Shown piece after piece: positions 60,723-64,000 of a stretch of DNA of 64,000 bases (its first letter is position 1; every line of letters begins with the position of its first letter). The stretch is from Lichenibacterium ramalinae. GTDB lineage: Bacteria; Pseudomonadota; Alphaproteobacteria; Rhizobiales; Beijerinckiaceae. The position numbers and the translations under genes are program-made. The notes under the pieces are model-generated. The model saw nothing but the letters and a program-made list of their open reading frames with translations. It ran no database searches and was not told where the DNA came from. The stretch spans positions 110,196 through 174,195 of the forward strand of contig NZ_QYBC01000005.1 in the NCBI RefSeq assembly GCF_004137085.1, in the 5' to 3' direction.

Positions 60723-61904
60723 ATGAGCCTTCATACCCCCACCACCGAGGCCGAGGCCTGCGCCGTCGTCGCCGAGGCCCGCGCCGCCCGCCGGCCCCTG
60801 CAGCTGCGCGGCGGCGGCACGCGGGCCGGCCTCGGCCGTCCCTCCAACGCCACCGACGTCCTGTGCTCGGCCGGGCTCACCGGCATCACGCTCTACGAGC
60901 CCTCCGAGCTCGTCATCGGGGCGCGGGCCGGCACGCCCGTGCGGGTCATCGAGGAGACGCTGGCGGCGCGGGGGCAGATGCTGCCGGTCGAACCCGCCGA
61001 CCACCGCCGCCTCTACGGCACGGCCGGCGAGCCCACGGCCGGAGGGCTGGTCGCCACCGGCGCCTCGGGCCCGCGCCGCTTCGCCGCCGGGGCGATCCGC
61101 GACCAGCTCATCGGCGTCCGCTTCGTCAACGGGGCCGGCGAGGCGATCAAGTCGGGCGGCCGGGTGATGAAGAACGTCACGGGGCTCGACCTCGTGAAGC
61201 TGCAATGCGGCGCCCACGGCACGCTGGGCTTCCTCACCGAGGTCGTGTTCAAGGTGGTGCCGCGGCCCGAGACGGCGCTGACGCTGGCGCTGCACGGGCT
61301 CGACGACGCCAGGGCCGTCGCGGCGCTGACCCTGGCGATCGGCACGCCCTTCGAGATCACGGGGGCGGCGCACCTGCCCGGCGGTGGCCCGGGCGACGCC
61401 GTGACCCTGCTGCGCCTCGAAGGGTTCCAGGCTTCGGTCGACGACCGGGCGTCGCGGCTCGCCGCGCTGCTCGGCGCGTTCGGCGCGGCCGAGCGGCGCG
61501 ACGCCGCCAGCGCGGCCCCGCTCTGGGAGGGGCTGCGCGACGGCGTGGCGCTGGACGCCCGGCCCGACGCGGCCGTCTGGCGCCTGTCCGTGGCGCCCAC
61601 GAAGGGCCCGGCCGTGGCGGCGCGGCTCGCCGGCGTCGCGGAACGCCACGCCTTCGACTGGGGTGGCGGCCTGCTCTGGCTGGCGGTGGACCCCGCGGGC
61701 GACGCGGGCGCCGCCGCGGTGCGGGCCGCCGTGGCGGAAGCCGGAGGCCATGCCACGCTGGTGCGGGCCCCCGAGGCCGTGCGGGCCGCCGCCGACGTGT
61801 TCGAGCCGCCGGCCCCGGCCCTGCGGGCCGTGACGGCCGCCATCAAGGCGAGCTGCGACCCCGAGCGGGTGCTGAACCCCGGGCGGATGTACGGCGGGGT
61901 GTGA
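60723..61904 (+). CDS. glcE: Glycolate oxidase subunit GlcE (FAD-binding)
   Basis: The 393-residue protein has a second FAD-binding fold: LQLRGGGTRAGLGRP, LPVEPADHRRLYGTAGEPTAGG, ASGPRRFAAGAIRDQLIGVRFV, KSGGRVMKNVTGLDLVKLQ and GTLGFLTEVVFKV, with the end CDPERVLNPGRMYGGV. It is smaller than GlcD and lacks its C-terminal metal motif, as in other GlcE proteins. It should pair with GlcD and with a GlcF encoded elsewhere to pass electrons onward. Confidence 0.94.
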   Translation: MSLHTPTTEAEACAVVAEARAARRPLQLRGGGTRAGLGRPSNATDVLCSAGLTGITLYEPSELVIGARAGTPVRVIEETLAARGQMLPVEPADHRRLYGTAGEPTAGGLVATGASGPRRFAAGAIRDQLIGVRFVNGAGEAIKSGGRVMKNVTGLDLVKLQCGAHGTLGFLTEVVFKVVPRPETALTLALHGLDDARAVAALTLAIGTPFEITGAAHLPGGGPGDAVTLLRLEGFQASVDDRASRLAALLGAFGAAERRDAASAAPLWEGLRDGVALDARPDAAVWRLSVAPTKGPAVAARLAGVAERHAFDWGGGLLWLAVDPAGDAGAAAVRAAVAEAGGHATLVRAPEAVRAAADVFEPPAPALRAVTAAIKASCDPERVLNPGRMYGGV

Positions 61905-61990
61905 GTCCGCCGCCGGACCGCTCTCGGCGTCGCCTCCAGCCACCGGTATTGGCCAGGGCTCCGAACCGAGGTCAACGGAGCCGCTTCGCC

Positions 61991-62026
61991 CTTCTCCCCT
62001 GGGGGGAGAAGGTGGCGCGAAGCGCC
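61991..62026. repeat. Intergenic palindromic repeat, copy 1
   Basis: CTTCTCCCC-TGG-GGGGAGAAG (61991-62011) is followed by GGCGC-GAA-GCGCC (62014-62026) and then GGATGAGGG. This two-hairpin module is the type of dispersed repeat common between genes in Rhizobiales genomes. Confidence 0.75.
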
Positions 62027-62091
62027 GGATGAGGGATGACGACGGGCTGAAAGGCCACAAAGGGTCGATGCACCGACGACGCGCGGGGCTC

Positions 62092-62150
62092 CCACCCTCG
62101 TCCGACGCCGCTGCGCGGCGCCACTTCCTCCCGCCAGCGGGAGAAGGGCG
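62092..62150. repeat. Intergenic palindromic repeat, inverted copy 2
   Basis: Reading in the opposite sense to copy 1, this stretch has CACCCTCGTCCG, then GCCGC-TGC-GCGGC, then CTTC-CTCCCGC-CA-GCGGGAG-AAG. The two copies face each other in the 290-bp gap between glcE and the DHH gene, which otherwise shows no gene. Confidence 0.72.
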
Positions 62151-62194
62151 CTCCCGACGGTTCCACATCGACCCGAGTCCGGAGCCCTGCTGTG

Positions 62195-63367
62195 TCAGGC
62201 GCGGGGCTTGAGGTCCCGCAGGACCGCGAAGGGGCTGCTGGAGGGGGCGGGCTCGGGCGGGTGGAGCACGGCCGAGACCTGGTCCACGGCATCCGCCAGG
62301 CTGGTCGGGGCGTTGGCGACGAAGCGGCCGCCGGCGGCGTCGCGGTGGCCGCCGCCGCGGAAATTGCGGGCCGCATCCAGCGCCGAGCCGTCGGTGGAAC
62401 GGAACGACATGGAGCCCGAGCGGCCGACGTTGATGACCAGCGCGGCGTCGCGGCTCGTCAGGATGGCGTCCGACACGCGCTGGAACACCCCCGAATCGAG
62501 GCCGAAGGACAGCTTCGCGCCGCCCTTCAGCCGCCGGAACAGCTCCGGCGCGGCGGCCAGCAGGGGGGCGAGCCGCATGCGCGTCGTGGCCTCGGGGTCG
62601 TCGCCCGGCCGGCCGGCCAGCATGGCGTCGACGATGGCGGCGCGCAGCGCGCCGGCATCCCGCTCGATGGCGGCCGGGGCGGCACCGCCGCCGAGGCGGG
62701 CCGCCAGGCCGAGCAGCAGGTCGCCGATGAAGCGGTCGTGCCAGGGATGGCCGAGCGGGATGTAGCCCGACACGTTGTCCCAGAACACCTCGTCCAGCAC
62801 CTGGGCCTGGCGGAAGATCGGCCGCTCCTTCTTCCACAGGTCGACGGCGTCGACCGCCTCGACCATGACGGCGAGGGCTTCGGCGACCGCCGGCTCGGCG
62901 TCCCGCGCGCCGAAGAGGTCGCCGTGGTCGAAGGCGAGGCGCGTGGCGCAGCGCGTGTCGTCGATCAGCACCGTGACGGCCGGGTCGCCGGTGGCCACGC
63001 GCTTGGCATCGGGCCAGGCCGGAAGCCCCTCGCCGAGCCCGAAGCCGCCCGCCGCCAGCTGGTCGAGCGAGGAGGCATGGTGGTCGAGGACGACGAGGTC
63101 GTGCCGCCTTTCCGGCGGGCGGCGGGCGTTCAGCGCCACCATGTCCCGGATGAAGGCGACGGCCGGCGCCTCGAGGCCGAGGTCGGTCATCAGCAGCCGT
63201 TCGGGCTCTCCGGCCCGGCCGAGCCGCGCCAGTTCGGCCGACACCACGGGGCCGACGTCGGAATAGCGCGACACGTGGACGATGCGGTCCACGTCGGCGC
63301 GGGACCGCACCACCGTGGCGGCGCCGTATCCGTCGAGGTCGTGGTGGGTGATCTGGGTGAGCTTCAC
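62195..63367 (-). CDS. DHH/DHHA1 superfamily phosphoesterase
   Basis: The 390-residue protein opens with ITHHDLDGYGAATVV (Asp10, Asp12 as metal ligands), then MTDLGLEA and VLDHHAS (Asp96-His97-His98, the DHH motif), and later MVEAVDAVDLWKK. The DHHA1 part near residue 350 reads FRGGGHRDAAGGRFV, as in NrnA and related nano-RNA/oligonucleotide phosphatases. It probably acts on short oligonucleotides or cyclic-dinucleotide products; relatives are diverse, so the substrate is open. The region between the two parts is larger than in NrnA. Confidence 0.87.
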   Translation of the reverse strand: MKLTQITHHDLDGYGAATVVRSRADVDRIVHVSRYSDVGPVVSAELARLGRAGEPERLLMTDLGLEAPAVAFIRDMVALNARRPPERRHDLVVLDHHASSLDQLAAGGFGLGEGLPAWPDAKRVATGDPAVTVLIDDTRCATRLAFDHGDLFGARDAEPAVAEALAVMVEAVDAVDLWKKERPIFRQAQVLDEVFWDNVSGYIPLGHPWHDRFIGDLLLGLAARLGGGAAPAAIERDAGALRAAIVDAMLAGRPGDDPEATTRMRLAPLLAAAPELFRRLKGGAKLSFGLDSGVFQRVSDAILTSRDAALVINVGRSGSMSFRSTDGSALDAARNFRGGGHRDAAGGRFVANAPTSLADAVDQVSAVLHPPEPAPSSSPFAVLRDLKPRA

Positions 63368-63466
63368 GGGACGGGTGCCTCGAGGACCGGTGCGGGTGGA
63401 TGACGGGGGTGGGAACAGGGGAGGCGGGTCGTCACGGGCACGGCCGCGCCGGACGCCTCACCGGGC

Positions 63467-63514
63467 GAAGCCTCATCACATCGTAGCCTCACCACATCGA
63501 AGCCTCACCACATC
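63467..63514. repeat. 16-bp tandem repeat, three units
   Basis: Three units of the form GAAGCCTCACCACATC (63467-63482, 63483-63498, 63499-63514), with one change each in the first two, lie in tandem. The third unit includes the stop codon of the next minus-strand gene. A partial fourth unit (GAAGCC) continues into the coding part. Confidence 0.88.
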
Positions 63515-64000
63515 GAAGCCTTGGCGCGCTCCGGCCAGGCGGCGTCGTAGACCGGGCCTCCGACGCGGTCGCCCGACAGGGCCGCCAGGATCTCGCCGGG
63601 CGTCGGCAGGGCGTCGGGGGCGACGTGGCGCTCCGGGTCCCACAGGGCCGCGCGCAGCACCGCGCGCGAACACTGGAAATAGGCGGCCTCGACGGTGAGG
63701 ACGATGGCGGTGCGGGGCCGGTGACCTTCCACCTCGAGGGATGCCAGCAGCTCCGGGTCGGCCGTCACGGTGGCGCGGCCGTTGACCCGGAAGGTGGTGC
63801 CGGAGCCGGGGATCAGGAACAGCAGCGCCACGCGCGGGTCGCGCAGGATGTTGCGCAGCGAGTCGATGCGGTTGTTGCCGCGCCGGTCCGGGATGACGAG
63901 CGTGCGGTCGTCGAGCACACGCACGAAGCCGGCCCCATCGCCGCGCGGGCTGCAGTCGAGCCCCTCGGGGCCCGTCGTGGCCAGGGCCAGGAACGGGGAC
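63505..64000 (-). CDS. PNPOx (pyridoxamine 5'-phosphate oxidase)-fold family protein, 5' end beyond the window
   Basis: The minus-strand frame is open from the right edge (SPFLALATTGPEGLDCSPRG, then DGAGFVRVLDDRTLVIPDRR) to TGA at 63505. It shows the FMN-binding split-barrel pattern: LATTGPEG(L)D-SPRGD, RGNNRIDSLRNILRDPRVALLFLIPGSGTTFRVNGRATV, and HRPRTAIVLTVEAAYFQCSRAVLRA. The family (MSMEG_1061-like) binds a flavin or F420-type cofactor; the reaction is unknown. The GTG at 63924 is internal, since the N-terminal strand continues past it. About 164 residues are visible. Confidence 0.88.
   Translation of the reverse strand, partial: SPFLALATTGPEGLDCSPRGDGAGFVRVLDDRTLVIPDRRGNNRIDSLRNILRDPRVALLFLIPGSGTTFRVNGRATVTADPELLASLEVEGHRPRTAIVLTVEAAYFQCSRAVLRAALWDPERHVAPDALPTPGEILAALSGDRVGGPVYDAAWPERAKASMW

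Noticed and set aside
63467-63514. Short CRISPR-like array
   Set aside because: The units are directly adjacent with no spacers, so it is a simple tandem repeat.
63505-63924. GTG 63924 as start of the PNPOx-fold gene
   Set aside because: The conserved first strand (LALATTGPEGLDCSPRGD) continues to the window edge, so the gene is longer.

Overview
This 64 kb window is a very GC-rich bacterial chromosome segment, dense in genes and with many 4-nt stop/start overlaps. The gene families (HutF-type histidine pathway, KGG stress repeats, DUF1127 microprotein, siroheme synthase of the CysG type, PHB-depolymerase-like esterase next to a ribbon-helix-helix regulator) suggest an alphaproteobacterium of the Hyphomicrobiales, near Methylobacteriaceae-like lineages. 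This placement is an inference from gene content; no rRNA or tRNA gene was seen.

Layout. 1-6.6 kb: two single-domain response regulators, a lysophospholipase-like hydrolase, a YqaA/DedA-dsbB pair, gamma-glutamyltransferase, a siroheme synthase with a shortened methyltransferase half, and a KGG-repeat protein. 6.8-13.3 kb: DEAD-box helicase with a DbpA-like tail, a protease-fold protein lacking its catalytic triad plus a PDZ domain, a GAF-PAS sensor without output domain, and a large SPFH protein. 13.5-19.5 kb: an NTF2-like secreted protein, a DUF433/PIN toxin-antitoxin pair, a TPP riboswitch driving thiC, a YciE/YciF ferritin-like protein, an atypical SDR, and clpS behind a long hairpin. 19.6-23.6 kb: DUF421 pair, OB-fold-like protein, FAH-family hydrolase with a palindrome upstream, PHB-depolymerase-like esterase, and an RHH regulator with a perfect palindrome before its start. 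23.6-28.1 kb: hutF divergent from hutI-hutH around a perfect 22-bp HutC-type operator. 28.2-30.6 kb: small unknowns, an enolase-superfamily enzyme, and a Pro/Met/Gly-rich secreted protein.

30.7-41 kb is the most distinctive region: a selenocysteine-containing, Tat-exported formate dehydrogenase (fdnGHI), followed on the same strand by fdhE, selA, a Sel1-repeat gene, selB and a 28-codon membrane microprotein. The enzyme, its maturation factor and the UGA-decoding proteins are thus encoded together. The fdnG reading frame is interrupted by UGA at codon 200, followed by a SECIS-like hairpin; it is one gene, not two. selC and selD are not in the window.

41-64 kb: MBL hydrolase, DUF1127 microprotein with a 20-bp-stem terminator, an SDR/dehydrogenase pair, pyruvate phosphate dikinase, HdeD, dxs-tlyA-rumA-like cluster, rppH, an acyl-CoA synthetase, a large secreted ClpP-fold protein, a gst-queG-epimerase operon, glcD-glcE without adjacent glcF, a DHH phosphoesterase, and a partial PNPOx-fold gene at the right edge. 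A recurring oddity is CTG codons placed in CTGA overlaps where three downstream genes (selA, tlyA, queG) should start.
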